DNA from: Wyeomyia smithii | Taxonomy: Eukaryota > Arthropoda > Insecta > Diptera > Culicidae | DNA length: 64,000 bases | NCBI RefSeq assembly: GCF_029784165.1 | Contig: NC_073696.1 | Location: 87,367,381 to 87,431,380 of the forward strand | Direction of reading: 5' to 3' | In this document: one piece after another, positions 43,881 through 56,854 of the stretch | Position numbering within the stretch: position 1 is the stretch's first letter | How the letters are laid out: each line of letters starts with the position of its first letter | Position numbers and translations under genes: made by a program | Notes under the pieces: model-generated | What the model was told of the DNA's origin: nothing | Seen by the model: the letters and a program-made list of their open reading frames with translations, nothing else | Databases searched by the model: none

Positions 43881-45350
43881 CACAGTGGGACGAATTCAAA
43901 AAAAGGCGGACATTAGGTTTTACGAAGAAACTATTAGTTTTATGATAATGGTGTATTCACAAAAGTTTCATAATTCTTTGAGTATTTTTATGCTGAAATG
44001 TAATAATTGAGATCAAGGGGGTATGCGTATAGATCTCGAATAAATCATTTTTGTTTCGGAATACAAACCAAAAATTTTTATAAAATGTGGAACATCTAGT
44101 TGTTTAATGATTTTTTGTCGAAGAAATAAAAATTCTACCTCTTTAGAAAAAAAAGTTATTGAGCTCCAAATTAATGACCCCCTTAAAATCAGTTTTTTTA
44201 CTCTATCTTTTTTATTTTTATTTTTTCAGAAAAAATAATGTTCCGAAGAAATGAGAGAATTATAAAAATGCATCTTTTGCAACCAGAAGGGTACTTCTAG
44301 TTATTTTGGTTTCTGATTTATTGCAGATTTTCTCTTATTTTCAGGCAATGTTTAAGGGGGTTTATTTTGAAAGTGCGCAAGTATGCGCAACAGATCTCAG
44401 TGTCTTTCAGTAGTATGGTTAAGAACCTTCTATTCCATAAACGTATCATGATGGAACATTGTGGAACTTTTAAGAAAACTGCAAATAAAATCCGTCGATT
44501 TGTATAGCAGCTTATGTTGACTCACACGAGAATACTGTACTACTGCGTTATGAATGTCAGTTGTGAGCATGATATCATATGGATCTAAGTAAACGTTGCA
44601 TTTCAACTAGTTACATGCATAATCTTGAGTTAAGAATATTTAAGTACGATATCATGCTCACAACTGGCATTCATAACGCAACTTCATTATAGTACAGTAT
44701 TCTCGTGTGAGTCAATATAAACTGCTATACAAATCGACGGTTTTATTTGCATATTTTTTAAAAGTTCCACAATGTTCCATCGTGATACGTTTATGGAATG
44801 AAAGCTTTTTACCCATACTACTGAAAGACACTGAGATCGGCTGCGCATACTTGCGTACCTTCAAAATAAACCCCCTAAAACATTGCCTGAAAATAAGAGA
44901 AAATCCGCAATAAATCAGAAACTAAAATAGCTAGAACGACACTTCTGGTTGCAAAAGATGCATTTTTATAATACTCTCATTTCTTCAGAACATTATTTTT
45001 CGGTAAAAATAAAAATAAAAAAGATAGAGTAAAAAACTGATTTTAAGGGTGTCATTAATTTGGGGCTCAATACCTTTTTTTTCCTTAAGCGATAGAATTT
45101 TTATTTCTTCGACAAAAGGTCATCGAACAACTACAAGATTCATATTTTATAGAAATTTTCGATTCGTATTTCGAAACGAAAATAATTCATTCGAGATCTT
45201 CACACACACCCCCTTAATCTCAAATATTACATTGTAGCATGAAAAAAATCAAAGAATTATGAAACCTTCGTGAACACACCATTATCAGAAAACTAATAGT
45301 TTCTTCGTAAAACCTAATGTCCGCCTTTTTTTGAATCCGTCCCACTGTGC
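43881..45350. mobile_element. Transib-type foldback element, about 700-bp inverted arms
   Basis: A 1,470-bp near-palindrome. The left arm is 43881-44578, the right arm 44648-45350, with a spacer of about 69 bp. Both termini begin CACAGTGGGACG, and the flanks carry a perfect 5-bp duplication CGACG (43876-43880 and 45351-45355). The CACAGTG heptamer and a CGNCG-type 5-bp target are the established signature of the Transib superfamily, the relatives of RAG1. The arms agree at most positions over their length. No transposase is encoded, so it is non-autonomous. A transcript would fold into a long double-stranded hairpin. Confidence 0.82.
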
Positions 45351-45355
45351 GACGT

Positions 45356-47150
45356 CACTTTTCGTGCAAAACGTTGAAATGGCCTTACTGTTTTGCAGAA
45401 GAAGTGACGTTGGCGTTAGAACTCAATGCATTTACATAAATGAACGTGTAAAAGCAATTTCAATTTTTCGTTTTTCATCATATTTACTCAGACTCTATCA
45501 TATCAGATTGCCTAATAAAGCGCTTCTGTTTATTTGCGAACGATTTAGAATGAATCGCTTCTTGAGCGATTTTATGCTTTTGGCGCATACGTCAAAATCC
45601 CAGCCCACTGCAGTAAAGAGCACAAGTTAGCCACCTACACGCCTTTGGTACTGATGCGTACGTCTGGATACCAAATAATCAACAGCAGAGATGCTTGATT
45701 CCTGCCAGCAAGTAGTATCCAGGAAGCAGGTGAATATAATGGAAGTATCATTAAATTACTTCCCTCTGATTCAGCAGACGCCAAGCAGGATTCTAGAGAA
45801 AACGAAGCGCTTTTTGATGAATTGAACCAGAGGGTAACTTCACTCTCACAAACGATCACTAAGGGTGCCGATACAATTTCCCTAATACACCGAGTGGACC
45901 GTCGTCCACTGCAACCATTGCGTGTGTCAAGTCGAGTTAACGAGGGTGGTGCAAAGGCGACTGAATTTTTTTTTGTTTGGACAAGAGAACTGGCTACCGG
46001 TGTGTCGAACAGTTTACATTTTTTCATGATACCGCATCGAAAAATACTGTTGCCTCTCTCGCAGACTTCAACAGCAGCGTTCAACTGTACGCTTCTACGT
46101 CAACACAGGTGGTTACCGTTTCTCTTTTGCGCCAATCTCCGGCCGCTTCGATATCTCGACTGTCTTATTTTGCGAATGACAATAATTCTAGAGAAACATT
46201 TCAAAATTTCGATCACTTTCATTCAATCACCACAACTCATTAAACACCATTTATGACGCGTTAATTGTACAAGCTGATAGCGGAGGGATCACTCGTGCCT
46301 TCTGAACGAAAACCATGCTCAGAAGAGTCACTAGAGCTGAACCATTACCATTATCATTAAAGAGTTTGCTGTAGCGAAAGTTTCATTCAAATTTAGCATA
46401 TTCAAGCAAAAGCAGAACAATAAAAGCATGAATCTTACAAAACCAATTACCGTCCTCAGACAAAAATAAAAAATCGATGCTAAGTAAATTGAATCCACTT
46501 CAATTCGTAATAAATGCAATAGATAGCACAGACAGCTAGAGGTAATAACACATGAGCCAGAGATTGTTTTTAAAATGACTACAATATAAAGACAAGTGAG
46601 CGAGAGAATTGTTAATCATGCTGAATTCGAGACAAAAAGCAAGAGATAACAGCAGAGCGTATTATAATTCGGGAGCGGCTACTGTCGCGTAGTGTTCCAT
46701 TCCACAGTGGTAATCACAAAATCTTGCTACTGTCCTGTGAATGCTGTAGCGTACCAGTACATTTTTCTACCCTGCCAGCTACTGCGACCGAGAAATTACA
46801 GAGTCTGCTGGAAGATTTAAGCTACGTTACCGTATGCACACTACACTGGGACACGGTTATATGGGAAAAAAGCGATGGTGTTATTTTTTCGCTCCCATGC
46901 ACTTTTCGTGTTTCTTATGAATCCTTCAACAACCATGTAACTTTTCAGATCGATCGGTGGAACTATACTTTTGCGCCCGATTTTTAAAGTTTCTATACGA
47001 TTTTATATAGGAAAATTCACTTTTTCGTTTTCGTTTGTTAATCTTGGTCGTTTGCTGACTGGGAAGGGGGAACGTACGCGGCTGTGTCCCATGTTAGGAG
47101 CGGCATACAACAGCGTCTGACCCTGAGCGGGCGGCTGAATTAAGAAATGA
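45356..47150. other. Mostly unassigned; possible LINE ORF1 relic at 45650-46260
   Basis: Open frames at 45822-46256 and 45977-46243 show a leucine/glutamine-rich start (LFDELNQRVTSLSQTI) and a segment that could be an old LINE ORF1, but no zinc knuckle or RNA-binding motif is clear. The rest, including an 87-codon frame at 46724-46987, has no recognisable domain. Confidence 0.3.
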
Positions 47151-47159
47151 AGTATCCTG

Positions 47160-48821
47160 CCAGCTACACCTAAGATGGCACACCAAGCAGTCACTGAGTC
47201 GTTGTCGGACATCGCCATCATATCGGACCCCTACCGCATCCCACCCGTAAATGGTAACTGGGTTGCGGATAAGTTCAGTATGGCGGCCATATGTACGACG
47301 AGCAAGTTCCCGGTTCAGGAGGTTATCTCAACCTCAGAAAAAGGGTAAGAGGTTGCCAAGGTGAACGGAGTGTTCTACTGCAGTTGCTATGCTCCGCCGC
47401 GTTGGTCTACCGAAAGGTTCACCCAGATGGTCGACCTGGAAGGGTGGAAGACATCGCACTTCGATGCCGAGGTATTCGAAGAGGCTATGAGAAGGGAGCG
47501 CGAGGAAGGCAGTTGGCTGCTAACGAACTAGTTGCCGTTGCCGAACTAGGTGGCATGCGACGCCACCATGCCTAGGACTCGCCAACCTAGGAATGGGAAG
47601 CCACCGGTTTACTGGTGGACGGACGCGATAGCCGACCTTCGCAGTGCGTTCCTCCGTGCAAGACGGAGGATGCAGCGTGCGCGAAATGAAGGAGAGATGA
47701 CAGAGTGCCGCGCAGCATTCAGTTTTGCAAGATCAATGCTAAAGAGTGCGATAAAGACCAGCAAGAGAGCTTGCTTCGATAGGCTATGTGCGAGTGCCAA
47801 TACAAATCCGTGGGGTGACGCCTACAGGATCGTAATGGCCAAGACTAAAGGCGCGCTGGCGCCTGCAGAGCGATCACCAGCGTACTGGAGCGTATCATCG
47901 AGGGACTCTTTCCGCACCACGAGCCAAGCCCTTGGCCTCCGGCGGTCGAGTCTCACGTCCGACGTTCCAGTAGCGACGATAGCCGTGTCGAGGTTGAGGA
48001 GGAGGCACGGGTTACGAATGAGGAACTCATCGTGATCGCCAAATCCCTAAAGGTGAGTAAGACACCGGGACCGGATGGTATCCCAAACCTGGCGATCAGG
48101 CTGGCGATAAAAACGCAGAGGTGTCTGGATGACTGCCTCTTTCCGGACAGGTGGAAGCGGCAGAGACTGGTCTTATTGCCGAAAGCTGGGAAACCGCCAG
48201 GGGACCCATCGGCATATAGGCCTATCTGTCTGCTGGACACCGCGGGCAAGGTGCTTGAGAGGATCATCCTCAACACGGTCACGGTCTGGCAAGTAACCAG
48301 TTTGGCTTCCGGAACGGCAGGTCCACACTAGATGCAATCTCTTCCGTCACCAAGAGGGCGGAGGTAGCAATACAGTGCAAGAGAAGAGGATACGCTATTA
48401 CGCAATCGTCATGCTCGACGTGAAGAATGCGTTCAATAGTGCCAGTTGGGACTCCATAGCGCTCGCGTTCAGGAGCATCCATGTACCGGTGACGCTGTAC
48501 AAGATTCTGGAAAATTACTTCCAGAATCGAGTTCTTGCCTACAACACGGAGAAGGGTCAGAAAAGCATTCCAATCACCGCAGGAGTTCCGCAAGGTTCTA
48601 TTCTGGGTCCGGTGTTGTGGAATGTCATGTACGACGGGGTGTTGAGACTCAAGTTCCCTGTAGGGGTTGTGGTCGTCGGCTTTGCAGACGACATAACGCT
48701 GGAGGTTTACGGCGAGTCTATCGAGGAGGTCGAGTTGACGGCCGCGTACTGTATACGCAAGGTCGACCTGGAGCTGCAACGTGTGTGGCGGGTCAACCAC
48801 CAACACGCCAGTGGTAGCTAA
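47160..48821 (+). pseudogene. R1-clade-like LINE ORF2 remnant
   Basis: Pieces in changing frames follow ORF2 order. Endonuclease: ISDPYRIPPVNGNWVADKF (about 47210). Linker: PPVYWWTDAIADLRSAFLRA (47595-47660). RT start: SKTPGPDGIPNLAI and PKAGKPPGDPSAYRPICLLD (48050-48240). Then FGFRNGRSTLDAI (48301), motif A VMLDVKNAFNSASW, motif B GVPQGSILGPVLW and motif C FADDI (48400-48700). The frame ends soon after at VNHQHASGS. At least two frameshifts and a truncated RT C-terminus make it inactive. The motif wording is that of R1-like elements. Confidence 0.75.
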
Positions 48822-49345
48822 CTACCAGTCTCCAGGTAGTTAGCTAGGAGGTTATCACGCACAAAAGCCACTCCCCGACGTAATACTTAATCGTCGTTCT
48901 GGGAAGACCAGGGCTGGAGACTGAAGGGGTTTTATTGGTTTGGGACAGGGACCCGTAGGTGTGGGTTGGGACAGGGACCAGTAGGTCTCCCTAGTCTCAT
49001 CCCCACACCCTGAGTTCTCTTCTCAGGTGTCTGTTCGCAGATTTCCCCGCCACCTTAAAGACCCCCTACGATGGCAGCCCCATCAACATGATGTAGGTAT
49101 CGCGAGCCTGATAAGAGAGCATGCCGAAACCTATCCTAACCACGAAGAACGACATTAGAAATACGGAACGGAATGATCGGGTAATACCAAAACTACGAAC
49201 ACGGACACAGAACGGTTAGTAGACCCTATTTCTCTCACTTCTTGCCAGTACCATATCTACTACATTAGAAGCAGTAGGTTTCGTAGTGTTGGAAATCAGA
49301 AAACAACAGTCATCCGGTGGAGGCCCTTAGATGACCGTAGTGTTG
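48822..49345. other. Non-coding tail of the R1-like remnant and adjoining sequence
   Basis: GC-richer than the surroundings, with a duplicated GTAGGTGTGGGTTGGGACAG-like segment at about 48945-48990. Possibly the 3' region of the R1-like element. No coding sequence is recognised. Confidence 0.35.
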
Positions 49346-51268
49346 AGGATCAACCAACATCTATGCACCGACAAACGACGAATCCGATGACGTCAAAGAT
49401 GAGTTCTATGAAAAACTTGAACGAACCTATGACGAGTGCCCAAAACACGACATAAAGGTCGTTGGAAGGCATATATTTTACTCGTCAACCAATGAAACCG
49501 GCCTGAGCAAGAGAAACGAAACAGGAACAGGATGGGGATCATAAGCGACGAACAAGCTGTGGAGTCACTAACACAGGAGAAGGCCAAAGGCGATTAACAA
49601 GCTGAAAAACGGGGAGGCTGCTGGAAAGAATGGTATTTCGGCTGAACTTTTAAAAACGGGAAGCGAGCGGCTGTACTATGCAATCCATCAGATCAGACTG
49701 AGGATCTGGAAGAATGACCAAAGGCCGAGCGACTGGTTGGAAGGCCTCATATGCCCAATCTACAAAAAGGGCCATCGGCTAGATTGTCATAACTATCGAG
49801 GCATTACGTTGCTCAACTCCACATACAAAGTGCTCTCCATTATCGGTTCTTTAGATTGAATCCGTTAACGGAATCCTTTGTCGGTAAATACCAGGCTGGT
49901 TTTCCACAGGGGCGTTCTACAACGGCCCAAATTTTCATCTTGCGACAGATTCTCTATAAGTTCCGAGAGTAGAACTTGAAGACTCACAATCTGTTTGTAC
50001 ATTTTAGGGCGGCATACGACTCAATCAGATAAACGAGCTGTGAATAGCTAATGAGATATCGGTCGCGTTTGTACCGTTAGATGAACTGAGCAGGAAGACA
50101 CGCTCTCTAATCTAAGGTGCAAAACAAAGAGTAAACGTGCAAAGAAACGATCATCGCGAAATTTCACAGGATCGTAGGGCCTAGCGGGAGGCGTTCAGGC
50201 TTTTGAAGAGGGAAGTGACGGGGTTGGGGGTCAGCATTAACTCTGTGTTGGTGCTAAAGTGGAGATTGACGGGGAACGATTTTAAGAGTTTTATGAGTTC
50301 GTTTTTCTTGGTACGCTATGACATGTGACAACGATATGAGCTGTGATGTAAAACGACGAGCTGCAGCTGCGAACAGGGCCTTTCATGGACTACGTAACCA
50401 GCTTAGGGTTCGTAGTTTACAAATTTGCTCAAAACTAGTGCTGTATAGAACGCTGATCCGACCGGTAGCCCTTTATGGACATGAAGCATGAATGTTGAAG
50501 GGAGCTGATCGACAAGTGCTCGGAGTAAAGTTCTACGATCGATACTTCGCGGCAGAGCCTGACAAAGTCATTTTCAATTGACAATTATCAGGTTATAGTG
50601 ACGCTTTGACCCGTCGCTTTCAATTGAAAAGCTTTTGTATCATTTTCGAGCACTTCGTGAGTCACATGACACACAGTCGGAAGCTCTTTTTGTGATTCTG
50701 ACAACTTAAGGGCTTGGAATTGATACAAACGCTTTTCAATTGAAAGCGGAGATTATCACTATCACTTTCACATGCCGAATCTCAATTGAAAATGGCAATG
50801 AACGCTGACGGAGACAGAAGGCTTCCATACAGTATACATATATATAGGAAAGAGGAAGAAAATATTGATCGGAACTTGCGTAACGTATTTATTGGATGCC
50901 ATTGCCGTTCTAACTACGGCCTGCGGTATTAGAAAACCACCATCAAACAATGCGATGCGATGCCAATTTCAATTGAGACGCTGAAGGAACGGAAAGAGTC
51001 TCTCCCTCCGTCACTCTCTCCATCGATTGAAATAGTCATTAGTTTCATTTGAAATGATCCGAAAGAAGAAAGAGGGAAAGAGAGAAAGAAGTGATCCGTT
51101 GATAGTAGCCGAAAGGAATCAAGGGAAAATGAAACTGTTCGAATCGAAATGACAGCGCGAGTATATCAGTTTTATTGTTTTGTTTCGAAAATGTAGAGCC
51201 CTGCTTCGCGGTGAATTGAAAGATATAGTGTGACGCAGACGCATGAATCATGAATTGTACCATGTACA
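49346..51268 (+). mobile_element. RTE-clade element remnant interrupted by a hAT MITE
   Basis: An endonuclease fragment reads NIYAPTNDESDDVKDEFYEK and LERTYDECPKHDIKVV (from 49352). An RT fragment follows (about 49600-49990): KNGEAAGKNGISAELLKTG, DWLEGLICPIYKKGHRLDC, YRGITLLN, FVGKYQAGFPQGRSTTAQIF and FRAAYDSI. Further C-terminal pieces run to about 50552. After the MITE (50553-51203) the reading resumes with WRRRMNHELYHVY-type residues to about 51265. Multiple frameshifts and a deleted palm domain are evident. Confidence 0.75.
50553..51203. mobile_element. 651-bp hAT-type MITE with internal CAATTG palindromes
   Basis: The ends CAGAGCCTGACA and CAGGGCTCTACA (inverted) are related TIRs. A perfect 8-bp duplication CTTCGCGG lies at 50545-50552 and 51204-51211. 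Near the left side two arms of about 85 bp (about 50563-50645 and 50725-50805) form an inverted repeat. CAATTG within TTTTCAATTGAAA-like palindromes recurs at least six times. It disrupts the RTE remnant, whose sequence is restored when the insert and one duplication are removed. Confidence 0.85.
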
Positions 51269-54200
51269 CTAGGGTGGCAATGCTTGTATGAAAAAAATTT
51301 CATCATAGAACTTCAAAAACCGACCATGTTCATTGACCCAAACAAATGATCTGTGCAAAATTTCAGCTCAATTGAACTAGGGGTACCTCAAACCGCTCAG
51401 AGTTGTGATTTTTCGATTTTTGAAAAACTAGTTACCAAAGGGGGAGTAAAAGAAATTGGGAAAACCGAACATTTTTTTCGATGCCAAATGTCTTGAAAAT
51501 GCATAAAACATCGAGATCTGGTATTATCTAAAAAAAAAAACAAATTTAACCGAAAATCGATTTTCTGGGACTTCGCCGTTTCCTGAGCAACCAAAGGCTT
51601 AATATGGAATAATTTAAATCGGGCTTCTAAAATGATCCACAGCTCGTTCCAAACCGAATGTAAATTATTTGAATGTTAATTTGGTTTCTCAAACTTCATT
51701 TTCATTGGGGTGGTTCATTTATTCTTACTAGGGTGGTTCCAAAAACAACAAAAATGAAATTTATTGTTTTTGAATAGGAAAAAGCAATCATAGTAGGAAA
51801 CTTATGTGATTAGCATTGCGTTACTCGTTACTTAATCTAGCAATATTTGTTAACTGGGAAATTACAAAGAGTTTTGTACAAAACATAACAATGGTTGTAA
51901 CGGAGGTTAAGAGGTTAGAGTTTTCTTTTTCTTTAAATATCATAAAGCTTCATAGTTTAGGTAATTGCCACCACGCTTACGGAAAACTAGTTGATCCATC
52001 TTTGTGGTATATCAAGTATATGGTGCCAAATAGGCAAATAAATCTGAGCATTTTGGCTACTAAATCACTTCAAACTAAATTTTAATTATGTTTGGAACCA
52101 GTCGAGTTTGAGATATTTGTTTCGCTAGAAAATATCAGAGACCCTTCTTGAAAAGATTGCCTTCCGAGAAAACAGTCGTTGGAGGCGACATTTTTCCCTG
52201 CTCAGTGAGCAAAATAAAAGTCAGTAGAAGCCAATTCGACGGAAAGGTAAATCAATAATTCATTCAGTTCGTTGAACTTGTGTATTGAAATGATTGTGAC
52301 TAATCATTTTTCTTTTCATGTTTCTTTAACGAAACTGCCTGTTGTTAGTTTCTATACGATAATGAGTGTGGAAAAAAACACATCGGAGAGTGCCGAAAAT
52401 ACAGTTTCCATGCGATATGTTTTAGTTAATCGTTTAGTTATATTCCACAAAATTAAAGGACTACAACAATAATCTTCTTAATTCAATTCAACGAAATTAA
52501 AAGTTGACAAAAGTGGCGCCTCTTCTTTTGGCAAACATATATTGATATGTTTGCTGTCAAAATCGAACATAGATGTCATTCGAAACATTCCTGAATTGAC
52601 ATCCTCATAAAACTTCTAGTTTGCTAAACGGCAATAAAACTATAGCTACGGTGAATGTATATTTCAAGTTTTCCATTTACATCACTTTCGGTCATAAAAA
52701 GACGAAATCTAATTTTATTGAACTTTTCGCTATCAAGAAAGCTCCATTTCCTAAGAAGGTATGCATATAGTGAGATTTCGTGCCGTTTATTGCATTCGTG
52801 GAACGTGAGTGAGCGCATGGTTGTTCATATCACCCTACAGTACGACGCGTATCCATCTTACACCGTAAAAGACCATTGAAAGTAATACTGGATTTACATA
52901 ACATAGTGTAAACAATATTAAATACATTCTACCATATTTTAACTTTACACAAAAAATGTACTCACCCACGAAGCACACAGTCGGCTGGCCAATATTAAAA
53001 CAAAAACAAAAAAAAAGCTACTGAATTATTATTTTCAACTCTTGAACCATTTCATGCGCAACAACAGCCTTCATTCCATTCGCTTCAGTGGCTGCAGCTC
53101 CCGAATGCAGGGCATGCACTGCAGGGAAACATTCTTTCGCACCCGAATCAGCATGGTTTTCTGAGGGCAACCATCCGGGCCGTCTCGTAAGGATGCTGTT
53201 GAAAGTTATCGTCTCGAGCAGACGACAAGCAACCGAGCAAGCAAGTAAGCAGCAAACCAGCAGAACGTGCCAATCATCATAAATCCAAACAAGTGCCGTC
53301 GGCGGCAGAGGCGTTTTTCTCTGGGAGCAAAAAAAAAAACATTACTCCGAGGTTGGCATCTTCGAAGCTGGTGCCATATTTGGCGTGCTTATAAGCGCTT
53401 TTAATATTTATTTTTGCTCCGCAGTTTTCTGGAAATTTCATTTGTACGTTTGCTGCTGCTGCTGCTGCTGGTGTTGCCTTTTGAACATTTTACTGACACG
53501 CAACTGCATTACAGCGTCCGGTGGGAAATCCACAGTGTGGAAGGCAAGCGGGCCCAGTGTGAAAAGGTGCGTTGTACTTTAAGTTTCAGCTAAAAAGCTT
53601 AAATAACATAAATTTGATTATTTTTACTGCAAAACTAAGTGTTTATTTCCTACACTTTCAATATTAAGATTGAGAAAATCACAATTTTCTCCATACAAAC
53701 TAACCCCCAGTACTATTTTTGGTAGGCGCCGGCTGACTGCCAGCCGGAAAGAGAGTGTGCTGGATTTGTATGCAATTTCGTGCACATAATCTGTTTTATT
53801 TTCATCTTTTGCTTTATTTTTCTTGCTCAGACACTGATTCTACAGAGAGAAGATTCTTGTCCCTAGGGCTCCGTTGTGCATAAGCATGTTGTGGAAAAAT
53901 TGTGGCTTCAACCCAGCATACGTAGATGACTCGTACCCGTACGACACGAGAGTTGAGAACGAGTGAAAGAAAAAACGGTCGTTTTTATGAATATGCTGTA
54001 AAAGTGTTTGAAGCGACTACTCCTGCTGTCCCTGCTGATAGTAACGTCTTCCAGGACACTACTGTATTGTCCCCGTAGGAAGCTGCTGCTGCGTACTCAT
54101 CGTTTATGGGCAAAGACACTGCTTAGCTGCGTATCTGATGAAGCTTGTATAATTTATCGCATATTGTTGGCTGCAGTTTTATATTTTTGCCCTGGTAATG

Positions 54201-54680
54201 TGAAATAGACTTTACTTTAGCACAGGGAAGATGTATTCACTTCCTACCATGCTTTGATTACATAAAGTGAATGAAAGAAACGAGTTGCATTTTTCTTGGG
54301 ATGTTTGTTTTCTTAACCTTGCTGCTGGATTTGGTACGTATATGTTCTTAGCTTGTTCAGGGTAAACATATTCGTATCGTAAAATAAATAGTTGAAGAAG
54401 CTGTTTATGTTTTCAAAACACGAAAGGTTAACGTGAAATTACGACAGCCTGATTTGTGACAATGTATTTTGTTGATGAAGACAGGGTGTGCTTAAGGCGT
54501 TAGAACCCCGCAAGGTGAGGCAAGGTGAGTGATTGTGAATAGTTCGTGGCGGTAAGGCCCAGGTAAACCAGAAAGGTAGAGCAACCAAGGAGCTAAGAAC
54601 AGGTTTTTATGTGCTAGGCAGAATGAGGATCGTGTGATCAACTGGTAGGCGATCAACAAGAGGATGTGTTTGTTGAGGTC
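51269..54680. other. Long stretch without a recognised gene
   Basis: About 3.4 kb, AT-rich. CTAGGGTGG occurs at 51269 and 51729 and may mark a degenerate repeat. A CTG/CAG triplet run lies at about 53453-53472. Open frames are short and lack domains. Confidence 0.4.
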
Positions 54681-56240
54681 GTTTCTTCAACTACAGCATC
54701 ATTAACTTTAACTGCCCGCACTAAGGTCGATCTGACGACGAGATGGACGAAGTGAAGAGCTGGAGTAACTGTTTCGGGCCAATAGCAGATAAGATAAACC
54801 AATCTCGTAAGGGCTACACACCGAGACCAGATATGTGTAGGGACGAGGAGAAAAACCAAATCACACAAGAGCGCTATGTGGTCGATAGGTGGAAACAGTT
54901 TTTCAATGAGCACCCCAATCGCGAAGCATCTGAAGGAGGCGGAAGGGAAGTTTACCTTTGAGTGCCTACAGACGATAACATTTTCGGAATTTCCGATTTC
55001 CAGATAAAACGGGAAACTGGGTCACTAAAAAACAATCGAGCCGCAGATAAGAACGGAATACCGGCAGAGCTCTATGAACACGGCAACGAAGCAATACCAA
55101 CAGCACTCCACTGTGTTACTTCCAGGGTTTGGCAGGAAGAGCGACTACGGGAGAAATGGATGGCAGGTGTCATATGCCCCATCTTTAAAAAGGGCACTGG
55201 GCTACAGTGCAGCAACTACCGTGGCATAAAGATGATCAACGCCGCCAACAAAGTCCTCTCCCAGGATCTGCTCTTCTGTCTTTCAGAAGGTTTCGTAGGG
55301 CAGTACTAAGTAGGCTTCACACCAGCATATGCTACTACGGATCATCGCTTTCCCGCAAATCCTTCAAAATTACCGGGAGGACACCGTGCACACACCTCGT
55401 TTTCGTGGACTTCAAGACAGCGTCTACGTGACTACGGCTTTCCGGATACTCTGACACGATTTATCAAAGCTCGAGTGATGTGCTATGTGTGCGTTTCGAG
55501 GACACTCTGGAATCTTTTCGAAGCACGCAGAGGGTTGAGACAAGGAGATGGACCATCCTGCACGTTGCTAAACATTTTTCTTGAGTAGAAATCAGCAATG
55601 GTAATAAACCCATAGGTTTCGCAGACGACAACTACGTTATTACGAGAAACTTTGCGACGACGGAGGCAATCTACGCCAGACTTAAAATGGAGGCTAGGAT
55701 AGTTGGACAAGAAATTAATGCTTCGAAACCCAAGTATATGAAAGGGAGAGGCTCAGTGAAACCAACACTCGCCTCCCACGGACGGTGATCGTCGACGGCG
55801 ACGAACTTGAAGTGGTAGATGAGTTCGTATTCTTGGAATCTCTGGTAACTGCCGACAATAACACTAGAGATCCAACGACGTATTTAAGCTGAAAATCGGC
55901 CTTCGTTGGTCTTCGCAGGACGCTTCTATCCAGGAGCATAAGGCGCCGTACGAAACTAATGATGTACAAAACTCTAATTAGACCAGTAGTTCTCTATGGA
56001 CTCGAAACAGTGACTCTGCTAACGGGAGCCATACGCGCACTAGTCTAATTGAAACGGAAAATGTTGCGGACAACATTTGGTGGAGTACAAATTGAAAGCG
56101 GGCATATTAATCACGAACTGCAACCACTACTTGGAGAGATTCTCATTGTGTACCTAACGAAGGTCGAAAGGCTGCGATGGGCCAGGCATGTCGCGAAGAT
56201 GCCGGACGACAGTGCTGTCACATTAATTACAGGCGGAATT
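54680..56240 (+). pseudogene. RTE-clade element remnant
   Basis: Linker: INQSRKGYTPRPDMCRDEE and VDRWKQFFNEHPN (54795-54920). RT: NNRAADKNGIPAELYEHGNE, REKWMAGVICPIFKKGTGLQ and YRGIKMINAANKVLSQ (55030-55260). Scattered later RT pieces follow, including LRQGDGPSCTLLNIFLE (about 55535). C-terminus: RPVVLYGLET, FGGVQIESGHINHELQ and LRWARHVAKMPDDSAV (55980-56220). Several stops and frame changes. It resembles the remnant at 31890-33350 more than the one at 49346-51268. Confidence 0.75.
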
Positions 56241-56499
56241 ACCTCTAAAAGAAGATTAATTTTATTGAGTATAATTACCTTACCGCTAGCCCAACGTTTA
56301 TCTTTTATCCCGTTTATTCTTAAGCCACGCTATGGCTATTTCATTCTATATAAACGAAAGCTCTCATGACCAGGGGAGCTAAGAGCGGCAAATAATTAAT
56401 GCTCTCGATCGCAGAACTCACCTGGGTCACTCATGCGTCGCTGAGTGCGCCGCGTGATCCTAGTAACTGTTCTATTTTTTAATGTTTGTTATTTTACCT

Positions 56500-56854
56500 A
56501 GACAAGAATGTGCAGGTTCTCGCCTTAATCAAACACAGCAGAAGGCTGTGTACCAGTTGCATTTTATCACCCGGTAGAGGCCGGTCATTTTCCGGGGACG
56601 TAGGTCAAAGCGACACGGAATCCTGTAAGCTAATTTGGGGGGAATGATGGGTGCCGTAACAGTGCGACAAAATTGGTTCTCTTCAAGGACCCCACCGGCA
56701 CCACGTCTGACCATGTTGAAGTGGGTCTATGAGTATCGAGACGTTTAGTAAATTGGTGACTTTCAGACCATGACCAAGGAGAGTGGAGGAAAATTCTTGT
56801 AACGACACAAGCCACCACGGCTCTAGGCTACATAAGTAAGTAAGTAAGTAAGTA
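56500..56854 (+). mobile_element. 3' end of a LINE with a TAAG tandem tail
   Basis: The last portion reads DHDQGEWRKILVTTQATTAL in one plus-strand frame and then passes into about five TAAG units at 56833-56854. Tandem tetranucleotide tails at this position are common in mosquito LINEs. There is too little coding sequence to assign a clade. Confidence 0.45.

Noticed and set aside
45822..46256. Novel 144-codon gene
   Set aside because: Overlapping frames with similar openness and a LINE ORF1-like start make a mobile-element relic or chance more likely.
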